DNA of 64,000 nucleotides from an uncultured Collinsella sp. GTDB lineage: Bacteria > Actinomycetota > Coriobacteriia > Coriobacteriales > Coriobacteriaceae. A model generated the notes under the pieces. It did not search any database. It saw only the letters and a list, made by a program, of their open reading frames with translations, and was not told the origin of the DNA. Below, in pieces: positions 16,875 to 25,668 of the stretch (the stretch's first letter is position 1; each line of letters starts with the position of its first letter). The position numbers were made by a program, and so were the translations under genes. The stretch is from positions 13,400 to 77,399 of the forward strand of contig CAAERJ010000009.1 of assembly GCA_900758375.1 (NCBI GenBank), written 5' to 3'.

Positions 16875-16879
16875 AGGTT

Positions 16880-17421
16880 GACCTACTCGAGGTCGTCGCC
16901 CTTGTGGCGTTGGGGCGGAAATGGGTGGGGCGTCAGGGCTTCTTTGTTGATGAGGGGTTAGTATGCCCGGGCTTGGTTGGGGAATGACTTGTTTAGGGAT
17001 GCTTGGAGTTTTTCGAACGATGCTCGCAAGTTAAGATTCTGATCGGTTGAGCGTTTGGGTTTTGAGGTTGGGGAGTCGAAGAGGCCGTTTCTCTGTGTCG
17101 GGGGGAAGGAGAAAAGGTCTGCATGTGTTAGGGATGGCTGCTGTGCTGCGTCATTGGAAGAATGCATGCTTATGCGGCCTCCTCGATGTCCACCAAAAGG
17201 TTGCGCACGGGGTGTGCTGCTAGGTCCCGTGCGTTGGCAGTATTATGCCGCGGCTGCTGCAAAGAAGTGCTAAAGAAAGGCTTAATGAGGTTTGACGTTG
17301 CGATGAAACCGCAGGTAAAAGCTATCGAGTAACACTCTTGAAAGGTTTTGAGCTTAAGGGCTTTCTAAGGTTTGTGGCGCGGATGTGGCTTGCCTGTGTG
17401 GGGCGTGTGGACGGCTCGTTC
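16880..17421. other. Gene-poor region with possible coding remnants
   Basis: No gene can be firmly supported. On the minus strand a reading frame ending HPVRNLLVDIEEAA runs into a stop near 17170. It is followed 2 nt later by an ATG preceded by GAGGAGG that opens a 69-residue frame (16958-17167, polar, C-terminal part LRASFEKLQASLNKSF). This looks like the remains of a two-gene operon next to the Vsr gene, perhaps a lost restriction-modification neighbour, but I do not recognise either fragment. Confidence 0.3.
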
Positions 17422-18411
17422 CTAGCGCTGCGGTGCGGCGGCGCGTACTTGTTCGATGACCTTTTCCATCGTGGCGTCGATGTGGTCTTTTTTGAGCTCG
17501 CATTCCCAGATGGTTATGGGCGTCCAGCCCATTTGAGTGAGTGCTGCCACGGCGGCTCGGTCGCGCTCGACGTTGCGGCGGAACTTTGCTTCCCAAAAGT
17601 CAACATTGCGCTTGGGCTGGCTAGGGTTGCACTTGGGGCAGCGGTGCCAAAAGCAGCCGTTGACGAAGATGGCGATCTTGCGCCCGGGGAAGGCGATGTC
17701 GGGTTTTCCGGGCACCTTCCATTCCAGACGGTATCCCGTAAGGCCTGCGGCGCGCAGGCGCTGGCGAACGAGCAGCTCGGGTTTGGTGTTCGCACGCTTG
17801 TTGCCCTTCATGGATTTTTTGATGGCGGCGCGACGGCGCACGAGCTCACGCTCGTCGGCGGAGAGGTCCGAGGTGTCGATGCCGTCCAGCAGGCCGGGCT
17901 TGGGGCGCTTTTTGCTGCGGCGCTTAGGTGCGCGCTTGGGCTTGGCGACGGGGCGTTCGGTCGTGGCGGCCTCGGCATCTTTGGCAGTGCTGTTGACCTT
18001 AAGCCGATCTTCCTTCAACTCAATCAGGGCATCAATGAGCCCCTTGTCGGCGGGCATCCACTCAACGGTGGCAAGCGAGGTGCGCGGAATCCAACGGATA
18101 TCGAGCTGACGGTCGTGCTTCTGGGGTTCATCGGATTCATCGGCGAGCGAGCAGTAGTAGCATTCCATGGAGAGATGAAAATCGGGGTAGTCATACTCAA
18201 CGGTATAGAAATCGCGCAGGTTGGTGACTTTTACCTGCAGCTCTTCCATGAGCTCGCGGCGTACGGCGTCTTCGGGCGTCTCGCCGCGCATGAGCTTGCC
18301 ACCTGGGAACTCCCAAAGTCCCTGCATGTCGCCATAGCCGCGCTGTACGGCCAGTAGCTCGTCGGATCCTTCCTTGCGAATGATCCCAGCGGCAACATGA
18401 ACAGTCTTCAA
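17422..18411 (-). CDS. NUDIX hydrolase fused to Vsr-type mismatch endonuclease
   Basis: Two repair-related domains in one 329 aa chain. Residues 1-135 form a MutT-like NUDIX hydrolase: GLWEFPGGKL leads into the NUDIX box (about 38-60, GKLMRGETPEDAVRRELMEE), with the last Gly replaced by Gln. A basic linker follows (about 150-172, KPKRAPKRRSKKRPKP). Residues 195-329 match very-short-patch-repair endonucleases: NTKPELLVRQRLRAAG, catalytic Asp in PGKPDIAFPGRK (about 238), zinc-type ligands in GCFWHRCPKC, and IWECELKK. I chose a TTG start after GAGAGGAC because it gives the normal NUDIX opening MKTVHVAAG. It would both clean oxidised nucleotides and nick T:G mismatches (inference). Confidence 0.85.
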   Translation of the reverse strand: MKTVHVAAGIIRKEGSDELLAVQRGYGDMQGLWEFPGGKLMRGETPEDAVRRELMEELQVKVTNLRDFYTVEYDYPDFHLSMECYYCSLADESDEPQKHDRQLDIRWIPRTSLATVEWMPADKGLIDALIELKEDRLKVNSTAKDAEAATTERPVAKPKRAPKRRSKKRPKPGLLDGIDTSDLSADERELVRRRAAIKKSMKGNKRANTKPELLVRQRLRAAGLTGYRLEWKVPGKPDIAFPGRKIAIFVNGCFWHRCPKCNPSQPKRNVDFWEAKFRRNVERDRAAVAALTQMGWTPITIWECELKKDHIDATMEKVIEQVRAAAPQR

Positions 18412-18559
18412 CAGGAGTCCTCTCTCAACATCAACACGTGACAGGCTAACTACCCGCACCTTACACAACGGTAAGGCAAGCGTAAGCCATATCGATGGTA
18501 GCCGACTCGGCTTCTTGCGACTATAGATGCCGTAGACTAATCGCAAGAAAGGACTCGGT

Positions 18560-19345
18560 ATGCAAACCACGCACATGGCGACCCCGGTATTGGAGGTCGC
18601 GCATCTCGAAAAGGTATATGGAGCGCTGGGCAACGTGACCCGTGCGCTCAACGACGTCAGCTTTACCGTCAACCGCGGTGAATTCGTTGGCATCATGGGC
18701 GCTTCGGGCTCGGGCAAGTCGACGTTGCTCAACTGCGTGTCGACCATCGATAGCGCCACGAGCGGCACCATCCGCATCAACGGCCAGGACGTAACACGCA
18801 TGAAGCAGGCTAAGCTTTCGCAGTTCCGCCGCGAGGAGCTCGGCTTTATCTTCCAGGATTCCAACCTGCTCGATACACTCACGGCACGCGAGAACATCGC
18901 CCTGCCGCTCACCATCGCCCGCACAAACTCGGCAGAGATCTCGACCCGCGTGCAGGATGTGGCAGCGCGCCTGTCCATCAGCCAGGTGCTCGACAAGTAT
19001 CCCTACCAGATGTCCGGCGGCCAGCAGCAGCGCGTTGCCGCGGCTCGCGCGCTCGTCACCGACCCCACCATGATCATGGCCGACGAGCCCACCGGCGCCC
19101 TCGATTCCAAGAGCGCCCGTTTGCTGCTCGAGAGCCTGGAGGCTCTTAATCGCCGTCTACGCGCCACCGTGCTCATGGTCACGCACGACAGCTTTGCCGC
19201 CAGCTACACGAGCCGTGTGCTGTTTATTCGCGACGGCAAGATCTTCACCGAGCTGCGCCGCGGCGACACCGACCGCCGAGAGTTCTTCGACCGCATTATG
19301 GAGGTCGTTGCCATGATGGGCGGTGAGGGCTCCGATGCTCTGTAA
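18560..19345 (+). CDS. ABC transporter ATP-binding protein (Bce/MacB type)
   Basis: ATPase partner of the downstream permease. Walker A GASGSGKST (about 47-55), Q-loop FIFQDSNLLD, signature MSGGQQQRVAAARAL, Walker B MIMADEPTGALD and the switch histidine in VTHD are all present, so it should be active. Length 261 aa and sequence fit BceA-type ATPases, which serve antimicrobial-peptide sensing and detoxification (family knowledge). AAAGGACTCGGT precedes the start. The 3' end overlaps the permease start by 11 bases. No adjacent two-component system is seen, although Bce modules usually have one. Confidence 0.9.
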   Translation: MQTTHMATPVLEVAHLEKVYGALGNVTRALNDVSFTVNRGEFVGIMGASGSGKSTLLNCVSTIDSATSGTIRINGQDVTRMKQAKLSQFRREELGFIFQDSNLLDTLTARENIALPLTIARTNSAEISTRVQDVAARLSISQVLDKYPYQMSGGQQQRVAAARALVTDPTMIMADEPTGALDSKSARLLLESLEALNRRLRATVLMVTHDSFAASYTSRVLFIRDGKIFTELRRGDTDRREFFDRIMEVVAMMGGEGSDAL

Positions 19346-21539
19346 ACTCGCTTGGGGCAACGTCCGCCGCGCCGGCCGCGACTACCTCGTCTACCTTTTG
19401 ACGCTCACCCTGGGCGTCACGGTCTTCTATGCTTTTAACACCATCTCGATGCAGGTCGACATCGCCGGAATCGATGAAGAGGGCTTGGCGCAGGTTATGG
19501 GCAGCATGCTCGGCGACCTGACGTACTTTTTGGCCGGTGTCATGGCCTTTTTGATGGTGTACGCCAATAACTTCATCATGAAACGCCGAAAGAAGGAGTT
19601 TGGCCTGTACCAGGTGCTCGGCATGGGGCGAGGGCGCGTCGCCACGATCATGGCGCTCGAGACCGTGATAGTGTCGGTCGTGGCCTTTGTCGCCGGCATT
19701 GTGCTGGGTGTGGGACTCTCCCAGCTCATGACGTTCTTTACGGCCTCGCTTTTTAAGACACAGATCGCCAATTTCCACTTCTTTTTCTCGGTGCATGCGT
19801 TCAATCTGACCCTTGCCTGCATGCTCGTAATGTTTGTGCTCACGCTACTGCTGAACCTTCGCGCCGTGCGTCGTACCAAACTCATCGAGCTTATGGGTGC
19901 CGAGCGTCGCAACGAGAGCATCAAGACACGCAACCCCTGGATCGCGATTGCCATCTTTGCCGTGGGCGTGGTGCTTGTGGGCGTGGCCTATTACCGTCTG
20001 CTACGTGATGGGTTCCCGCTAACCGCGACGGACAGCAAGCTGCAAGAGGCCATGAACCAGTTTGGTATTACGACCGCTATGGTTACCGTGGGCACCTTTG
20101 CCCTGTTCTGGGGACTCTCGGGCATGCTCATCAAGCTGCTGCAGAGCCTGCGCGGCGTGTATTGGCGCGGCCTCAACATGTTTACCGTGCGCCAGCTTGC
20201 GGCCAAGGTCAACACGGTGTGCTTTTCGATGGGCGTCATCGCGATGCTCCTGTTTTTGGCCATCACCTCGGTGACGTGCGGTATGTCAATTGCCAACGTG
20301 ATGAACGAAAACCTGGAGCGCTATAACCCTGTTGATGTGTCTCAGACGTATGTCTATTACACGCCCGATACGTTCGACTACTACAAAGAGTACGTCAATC
20401 CGTCTGATGAAGCCGATCGTATGGTGCTGGCCGATACAACGGTCGATTTGTACCCCGCATGGCACGGTAAGGACAAGTCGGCGGGCAACAACGACGAGAC
20501 CGGCAAGAAGGTCAATATCGCCGATGTTGCCGGTGAGCATGTGCAGATCGATTCGTATCTGAGTTACCCGGTTGGCGGCTCGAATCCTTCGGTGACCCCA
20601 AGTGAGATGTGCAAGATCATGGGCGAAAAGCTTCCCAAGGCGTTCGGGGGTAGCAATGCCGATACGATGGGTCTGTTTGTGACGCCGGCGAGCCAGTACA
20701 ACAAACTGCGTCAGATGATGGGCGAGGAGCCGGTGCACATCGGTCACGACCAGTATCTGCTCACATGTGATATGGGCGGCGAACTGGTCGACCTGTACAC
20801 CAAGTATATGGCTGGCGGCCATGCCCTTACCTTGGGCGGGCATACGCTCAAGCCCGCAACCGATAAGTCGGACGAAGATACGGCGGCCATCGCCAACTCG
20901 GCGATGGGCAGTAATCCGGGTACCGTCGTCGTTGCCGACGAGCTGTTGTCCCAGCTTAATCTGCAGCCGTATTCCAGTAGCCTGCTCGTTAACTACAAAC
21001 AGGGGATAGATACGACCGAGGCAGACGAGAGCATTAAATACACTCTGCTCGACAATCTGCTCGTTGACGGCAAAGAGCCGGGGTTGTGGGGAACCTTCAT
21101 CACACGCTCCGAGATGTATACGCAGGCGGCGCATATGAACGGCATGATTAGCTATCTGGCCATCTACATTGGCTTTGTACTGGTCGTTGCGTGCGCGGCG
21201 ATACTGTCGATCCAGCAGCTCTCCAATGTGGCCGACGGCGGCCGCAGCTATCGTGTGCTGGCACAGATCGGCTGTGACGACCGCCAGATTCGTCATTCGG
21301 TGATGGCGCAGCAAGCGGTGTTCTTCCTGTTCCCGCTGGCAGTGGGCCTGGCGCACTCCTTTGTGGCACTTAAGGTGATCATCGAGATGGTGAGCACGTT
21401 CGGAGATATGAGCATCGGCGGCACCGTGGGCCTCACCTGTGCGATCTTCCTGGCGGCCTACGGCGGCTACTTCCTGGTGACGTACCTCATGAGCGCCGGC
21501 ATGGTACAAGCTGCCATAGCCACCCTCTACAGCGAGTAA
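19335..21539 (+). CDS. FtsX-like ABC permease (BceB type)
   Basis: Membrane subunit of the preceding ATPase. The 734 aa chain begins with a transmembrane helix (about 17-37), continues with two closely spaced helices and the cytoplasmic segment KRRKKEFGLYQVLGMGRGRV typical of FtsX permeases. A large extracytoplasmic domain of roughly 270 residues follows (about 325-595), then the C-terminal helices. One large loop within a many-helix permease is the hallmark of BceB proteins (family knowledge). The chosen ATG overlaps the ATPase stop, and GGTGAGGG supplies the ribosome site. Substrate is unknown. Confidence 0.85.
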   Translation: MLCKLAWGNVRRAGRDYLVYLLTLTLGVTVFYAFNTISMQVDIAGIDEEGLAQVMGSMLGDLTYFLAGVMAFLMVYANNFIMKRRKKEFGLYQVLGMGRGRVATIMALETVIVSVVAFVAGIVLGVGLSQLMTFFTASLFKTQIANFHFFFSVHAFNLTLACMLVMFVLTLLLNLRAVRRTKLIELMGAERRNESIKTRNPWIAIAIFAVGVVLVGVAYYRLLRDGFPLTATDSKLQEAMNQFGITTAMVTVGTFALFWGLSGMLIKLLQSLRGVYWRGLNMFTVRQLAAKVNTVCFSMGVIAMLLFLAITSVTCGMSIANVMNENLERYNPVDVSQTYVYYTPDTFDYYKEYVNPSDEADRMVLADTTVDLYPAWHGKDKSAGNNDETGKKVNIADVAGEHVQIDSYLSYPVGGSNPSVTPSEMCKIMGEKLPKAFGGSNADTMGLFVTPASQYNKLRQMMGEEPVHIGHDQYLLTCDMGGELVDLYTKYMAGGHALTLGGHTLKPATDKSDEDTAAIANSAMGSNPGTVVVADELLSQLNLQPYSSSLLVNYKQGIDTTEADESIKYTLLDNLLVDGKEPGLWGTFITRSEMYTQAAHMNGMISYLAIYIGFVLVVACAAILSIQQLSNVADGGRSYRVLAQIGCDDRQIRHSVMAQQAVFFLFPLAVGLAHSFVALKVIIEMVSTFGDMSIGGTVGLTCAIFLAAYGGYFLVTYLMSAGMVQAAIATLYSE

Positions 21540-21575
21540 CTCGTTCAGCTTGGAATTATCGTAGGTTGAGCATAA

Positions 21576-21723
21576 GTCAGCGAAAGCGCCCCTAGGCGAG
21601 CAAGGTGACGTTTAAGAGGAGGGAAGCGTACTTTGGGTACGCGACCGACGATTGAACGTCAGATTGCCGCTTAGGGGCGCTTGCAGCGTCGAGCCGTTAC
21701 GCGGTTTGGTAAAACCGCGTAAC
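21576..21723 (-). ncRNA. Structured 3'UTR element, copy 2 (after membrane LuxR gene)
   Basis: Begins one base after the stop of the minus-strand LuxR gene. Terminal hairpin GTTACGCGGTTT / AAACCGCGTAAC differs from copies 1 and 3 (GTTACGGCGTTT / AAACGCCGTAAC) on both sides of the stem. The outer stem AAGCGCCCC / GGGGCGCTT and inner hairpin GCGTAC / GTACGC also carry paired changes. The words GCGAGCAAGGTG and CAGATTGCCGC are constant in all copies. Confidence 0.7.
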
Positions 21724-21724
21724 T

Positions 21725-22690
21725 TCATCGCTTCCAGAAGTGGAGGATGAGCGTGGTGCGATTTTGCTGCTCGGTTTTGACCAGGATGTTGTGGATGTGG
21801 GTCTTGACGGTGCCCACAGCAAGGAAGAGTTCGTCAGCGATCTCTTGGTTCGACTTGCCCAGTACGACCAGACGCATAACCTCGGTCTCGCGGTTGGAGA
21901 GCTTGTAGGCGTTGCGATAGAAGGGCATCTGCTCTTCGATGTGTCGATCAAGATCGCTGACGTTCTTTTCCTCGGGCGCCTCCTGCATGCGGATTGAAAG
22001 CACGTGGTAGGAGTAGATAATCAACAGAATCGCAAAGTAGCACGCAAAGAAGTTCTCGCTAAAGTTGCGCTCGGACAGATATAGCTGCAGCCAAGAGGGT
22101 GCCAGACTCATGGGGATGACCAGGATGTTGTAGAAATCCTCGGCAACGATGCAACCGACCAGAATAGCGCCGATAATCAGGTGCTTTCGCTGGTTGTTGA
22201 CGCGTGCCTTCAGCTCAACCTTTGTACTCTTATGAGCCGTCCATAAGATATACAGTCCCACAAAGACAAGGAATGCCTGGCGTATCGTGTAGTAGATCCA
22301 CTGACGCATGGGGCCGGAGGGGACTGCGACGATAGCCAGCGACTCGCACAGCAAAAACGTTAAGACGGGGATAGCGAACTGCTTTTTAGAATGCTTATCG
22401 AGCAAGTCCATGGCAATCAGCCAAATAAAAGCCTGTGAAGCGGTCGCCACAAGGGTCCGCAACACAGGCATGGTAATTGAGTAATAGTCGCTGGCCGGAA
22501 AACTCTCGTTTTGCAACGTGTATTCAAAAAAGAAGATCTCAGTCATTTCGATGGCGTAGCAAATAAAAACGCCACTGCCATAGATAAAGAAGCGTCGACG
22601 GGACGAGGCATAGGCGGCAAGCGAAAGCACTGCCGTCACAATGCAGATTACGAGTATCGCTTGGGTATAGAAGAACATGAGTGTGTCCAT
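21725..22690 (-). CDS. Membrane-anchored LuxR-family regulator 1
   Basis: Transcription factor tethered in the membrane. Residues 1-235 are hydrophobic with about seven transmembrane helices; the last 65 carry a LuxR helix-turn-helix with LSNRETEVMRLVVLGKSNQEIADELFLAVGTVKTH (paraphrased span). Total 321 aa. Such multi-helix sensors with a single LuxR domain are common in Coriobacteriia (family knowledge); the ligand is unknown. It is divergent from the putrescine carbamoyltransferase gene and may control it (inference). A second protein of the same layout lies 7 kb away beside the second antiporter. Confidence 0.88.
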   Translation of the reverse strand: MDTLMFFYTQAILVICIVTAVLSLAAYASSRRRFFIYGSGVFICYAIEMTEIFFFEYTLQNESFPASDYYSITMPVLRTLVATASQAFIWLIAMDLLDKHSKKQFAIPVLTFLLCESLAIVAVPSGPMRQWIYYTIRQAFLVFVGLYILWTAHKSTKVELKARVNNQRKHLIIGAILVGCIVAEDFYNILVIPMSLAPSWLQLYLSERNFSENFFACYFAILLIIYSYHVLSIRMQEAPEEKNVSDLDRHIEEQMPFYRNAYKLSNRETEVMRLVVLGKSNQEIADELFLAVGTVKTHIHNILVKTEQQNRTTLILHFWKR

Positions 22691-23021
22691 CTGTCACCGT
22701 CCTGTCTCATTTTGATCCCTTATGGAGCCCGCTATATCCCCCGGGTATACATGCCTCCGCCGGTCGTTCCATTGCGGATTAAACGCCAAGATACAGCATA
22801 GCCGTATACCGTTCGCGGTTCCAGACGGTAAACCCCCTGTAAACTCTTGACCTGCGGGTTTATATTGGATTAGAGAGGGTGTAACTCCGTGAACGGTCTT
22901 TAATCCCGAATAAACTAGGTAAAAATTGCATACGGGTGAATGATGGTCTTGTCAACACGAGGCGTGATGTTCGAGCGCCTCATAGTTAATAGTCGGCAAG
23001 ACCGGCGGAAAGGAAATCGAT
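22691..23021. promoter_or_regulatory. Divergent control region, LuxR 1 / ptcA
   Basis: No gene. Contains GTAAACCCCCTGTAAAC, a partial inverted partner GGGTTTAT about 20 bp on, and a GTGAACGGT word at 22889-22897. These are candidate regulator sites upstream of ptcA; no convincing -35/-10 pair could be fixed by eye. Confidence 0.35.
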
Positions 23022-24095
23022 ATGGCACTGCCTAAGGATTTCATCGACACCAACGACTTCACCAAAGAGCAGATCCTGGCTATCGAGGATCTTGGCCTGG
23101 CAATGAAGAAGGCCATCAAGGTTGACGGTTATTATCCGCACCTGCTCCGTAACAAGAGCCTTGGCATGATCTTCCAGCAGGTCTCCACCCGCACCCGTCT
23201 TTCCTTCGAGACTGCTATGACCGACCTCGGCGGCCATGCTCAGTTCTATGGCCCTGGCACCATCCAGCTCGGCGGTCACGAGTCCCTGGGCGACACCGCT
23301 CGCGTTATGGGCTCGCTGCTCGATATCATGATGGCTCGCGTTGACCGTCACAAGGACGTCGTCGGCCTCGCCGAGGGCTCCGCTGTGCCCGTCATCAACG
23401 GCATGTCCGAGTTCAACCATCCCACGCAGGAGATGGGCGACCTCATGACCATGCTCGAGAACCTCCCCGAGGGCAAGAAGATCGAGGACTGCACCCTGGC
23501 CTTCATCGGCGACGCCACCCAGGTCTGCGTCTCCCTCATGTTCATCGCCTCCAAGGTCGGCATGAAGTTTGTCCAGTTTGGACCTAAGGGCCACCAGATT
23601 CCCGACGGCGGCCTGCACGTTGGCACCGTCGAGGAGCGCGCCGAGTTCGGCAAGCAGATGATGGCCATCGCCGAGGAGAACTGCAAGGTCTCCGGCGGCT
23701 CGGTTGTCATTTCCGACGACATCGAGTGCATCAAGGGCGCCGACTTCATCTACACCGACGTGTGGTATGGCCTGTACGACGAGGAGGTCTCGGGCGAGAA
23801 CTACATGGACGTGTTCTATCCCAAGTATCAGGTCACCATGGACATGATGAACTTCGCCGGCCCGAACTCCAAGTTCATGCACTGCCTGCCGGCCACCCGC
23901 AATGAGGAGGTCGTCGACGAGGTCATGGACGATCCCGAGCGCTCCCTGTGCTGGGTCGAGGCCGAGAACCGCAAGCACTCCATCCGTGCTCTTCTTGCCG
24001 CCCTGGGCAAGCGCACTCCGCTCAACGACGAGGGTGTCGAGTACTCCGCCAAGGCTGAGCTCCACGCCGCTCTCGAGGCTCTCGAGCAGCTCTAA
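23022..24095 (+). CDS. ptcA: Putrescine carbamoyltransferase
   Basis: Converts carbamoylputrescine and phosphate to putrescine and carbamoyl phosphate, the energy-yielding step of agmatine catabolism. Carbamoyl phosphate site STRTRLSFETAM (about 53-64), the segment FNHPTQEMGDL, and MHCLPATRNEEV are diagnostic of the transcarbamoylase family. The stretches GYYPHLLRNKSLGMIFQQ and YTDVWYGLYDEEVSGE match putrescine rather than ornithine enzymes. Length 357 aa. A GGAAAGGA ribosome site precedes it. aguD and aguA follow on the same strand. A carbamate kinase, needed to recover ATP, is not in the window. Confidence 0.9.
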   Translation: MALPKDFIDTNDFTKEQILAIEDLGLAMKKAIKVDGYYPHLLRNKSLGMIFQQVSTRTRLSFETAMTDLGGHAQFYGPGTIQLGGHESLGDTARVMGSLLDIMMARVDRHKDVVGLAEGSAVPVINGMSEFNHPTQEMGDLMTMLENLPEGKKIEDCTLAFIGDATQVCVSLMFIASKVGMKFVQFGPKGHQIPDGGLHVGTVEERAEFGKQMMAIAEENCKVSGGSVVISDDIECIKGADFIYTDVWYGLYDEEVSGENYMDVFYPKYQVTMDMMNFAGPNSKFMHCLPATRNEEVVDEVMDDPERSLCWVEAENRKHSIRALLAALGKRTPLNDEGVEYSAKAELHAALEALEQL

Positions 24096-24121
24096 GCCTC
24101 AAGGCTTCTAAAAGCACGTTT

Positions 24122-24197
24122 GCGGGCGGCGGATGCTCGTCTCCTGCCGCCCGCTCACCGAGGCCCAAGCAATTGCCTTAATACCTTAGGGCCTCGG
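24122..24197 (+). other. Two stable hairpins between ptcA and aguD
   Basis: Stem GCGGGCGGC / GCCGCCCGC followed by stem CCGAGGCCC / GGGCCTCGG. Neither is followed by a T tract, so mRNA processing or differential stability within one transcript is more likely than termination (inference). Confidence 0.6.
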
Positions 24198-24228
24198 ATC
24201 TGTCCAAGACTGAGCGAAGGAGCTCATC

Positions 24229-25668
24229 ATGAGTGACGGAAAGAAAAAGCTTTCCTTCCTGACGGTCATTTCGACTATCATCTGCGTCGTCTTCGTTTGC
24301 GAGGCCGCCGCTCCTGCTGCTGCCATTGGCAACCAGCAGTTCTTCTGGTGGATCTTCCTGATCCTGACCTTCCTGCTCCCTTACGGCATGGTCGTCGCCG
24401 AGCTCGGCACCACCTATGACGGCGAGGGCGGCATTTACGACTGGGTACGCGATGGCCTGGGCGACAAGTGGGGCGCCCGCATTTCGTACTACTACTGGGT
24501 CAACTACCCGCTGTGGATCGCCTCGCTGGCAACCATGTTCCCCGACATCCTGGGCATGGTCTTCGGCGTCGAGTTCAACCTAATCGCCAAGATGGGCATC
24601 GAGCTTGCCTTCGTGTGGATCGTGTATCTCATGGGTCGCTCCAAGGCGGCCGACTCCGAGTGGGTCCTCAACGGTGGCGCTATCATCAAGGTCGCCGTTG
24701 CCGTTATCGTCGGCGCTCTGGGCATCTGGTATGCCATGGAGAACGGTTTTGCGAACGACATGTCCGCCGCCACCTTCCTGCCCGAGCTCACCAACACCAA
24801 CGCTCTCGGCTACCTGTCCATCATCATCTTTAACTTCATGGGCTTCGAGGTCATCTGCACCATGACCGACGACATGGCCGATCCCGCTCGCGATATTCCC
24901 AAGGCTATCATTGTCGGTGGCGTGGCTATTGCCGTCATCTACCTGTTCGCTGGCTTCGGCATCGGCGCCGCTGTGCCGGCCGACTCCATCGACCCCGACT
25001 ACGGCATGATCGTCGCAGTCCAGACCATGGTGGGCGACTCCATGATCTTCAAGGTCATCTGCATCGCCTTCCTGATTACCCTGTTCGCCAACATGGCTGC
25101 TTGGTCCTTCGGCGTCAACTCCGTCGCTCGCTATGCTGCTGAGCACGGCAACATGCCCAAGGTCTTCGCCTCGATGATCTCCGAGGACGACATGCCCAAC
25201 GGCGCCAACCTGGTCAACGCTGTCGTTGCCTCCCTGGTTCTCTGCCTGCAGCTCGTTCCCATCGACGCCATCTCCAACGGTGTCTTCTGGATGCTCTTCG
25301 GCACCTCCGTCGTCTTCCTGCTGCTCACCTACATCCCGATGTTCCCGGCATTCCTCAACCTTCGTAAGAACGACCCGAACCGTGAGCGCATCTTCACGTT
25401 CCCGTTTAAGGGCGCCATGATGAAGGTCATGCTGGCCATCCCCTGCATCGAGCTGGTTCTTGCCATCGTTGCAACGCTGGTACCGTTCTCCGCCGCTGAA
25501 ATTGGCGACAAGGTCCCGATGATCGTCATCTTCATCGTGCTCGTGCTCATCGGCGAGGTCGTCCGCGTCGTCAGCGCCAAGGGCCGCAAGGAAGAGTACA
25601 AGGGTCTGACCCCTGAGCTCGCAGCCCAGCGTCTCGCTGAGGAGGCCGCCGAGGCCGAGGAGAACTAG
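24229..25668 (+). CDS. aguD: Agmatine/putrescine antiporter-like APC permease, copy 1
   Basis: Twelve-helix amino-acid/polyamine permease, 479 aa, likely exchanging agmatine for putrescine. It opens with LTVISTIICVVFVCEAAAPAAAIGN and contains GGIYDWVRDGLGDKWGARISYYYWVNYPLWIAS and FNFMGFEVICTM, typical of APC exchangers. The C-terminus is a charged Glu/Ala tail. GAAGGAG precedes the ATG. It follows ptcA and precedes aguA, so it fits the aguB-aguD-aguA order of the agmatine deiminase system (family knowledge). The second permease at 27741 is a close paralogue. Confidence 0.85.
   Translation: MSDGKKKLSFLTVISTIICVVFVCEAAAPAAAIGNQQFFWWIFLILTFLLPYGMVVAELGTTYDGEGGIYDWVRDGLGDKWGARISYYYWVNYPLWIASLATMFPDILGMVFGVEFNLIAKMGIELAFVWIVYLMGRSKAADSEWVLNGGAIIKVAVAVIVGALGIWYAMENGFANDMSAATFLPELTNTNALGYLSIIIFNFMGFEVICTMTDDMADPARDIPKAIIVGGVAIAVIYLFAGFGIGAAVPADSIDPDYGMIVAVQTMVGDSMIFKVICIAFLITLFANMAAWSFGVNSVARYAAEHGNMPKVFASMISEDDMPNGANLVNAVVASLVLCLQLVPIDAISNGVFWMLFGTSVVFLLLTYIPMFPAFLNLRKNDPNRERIFTFPFKGAMMKVMLAIPCIELVLAIVATLVPFSAAEIGDKVPMIVIFIVLVLIGEVVRVVSAKGRKEEYKGLTPELAAQRLAEEAAEAEEN

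Noticed and set aside
17338..18357. 339-residue plus-strand frame opposite the NUDIX-Vsr gene
   Set aside because: The minus strand has two recognisable domains with intact motifs; this frame has none.
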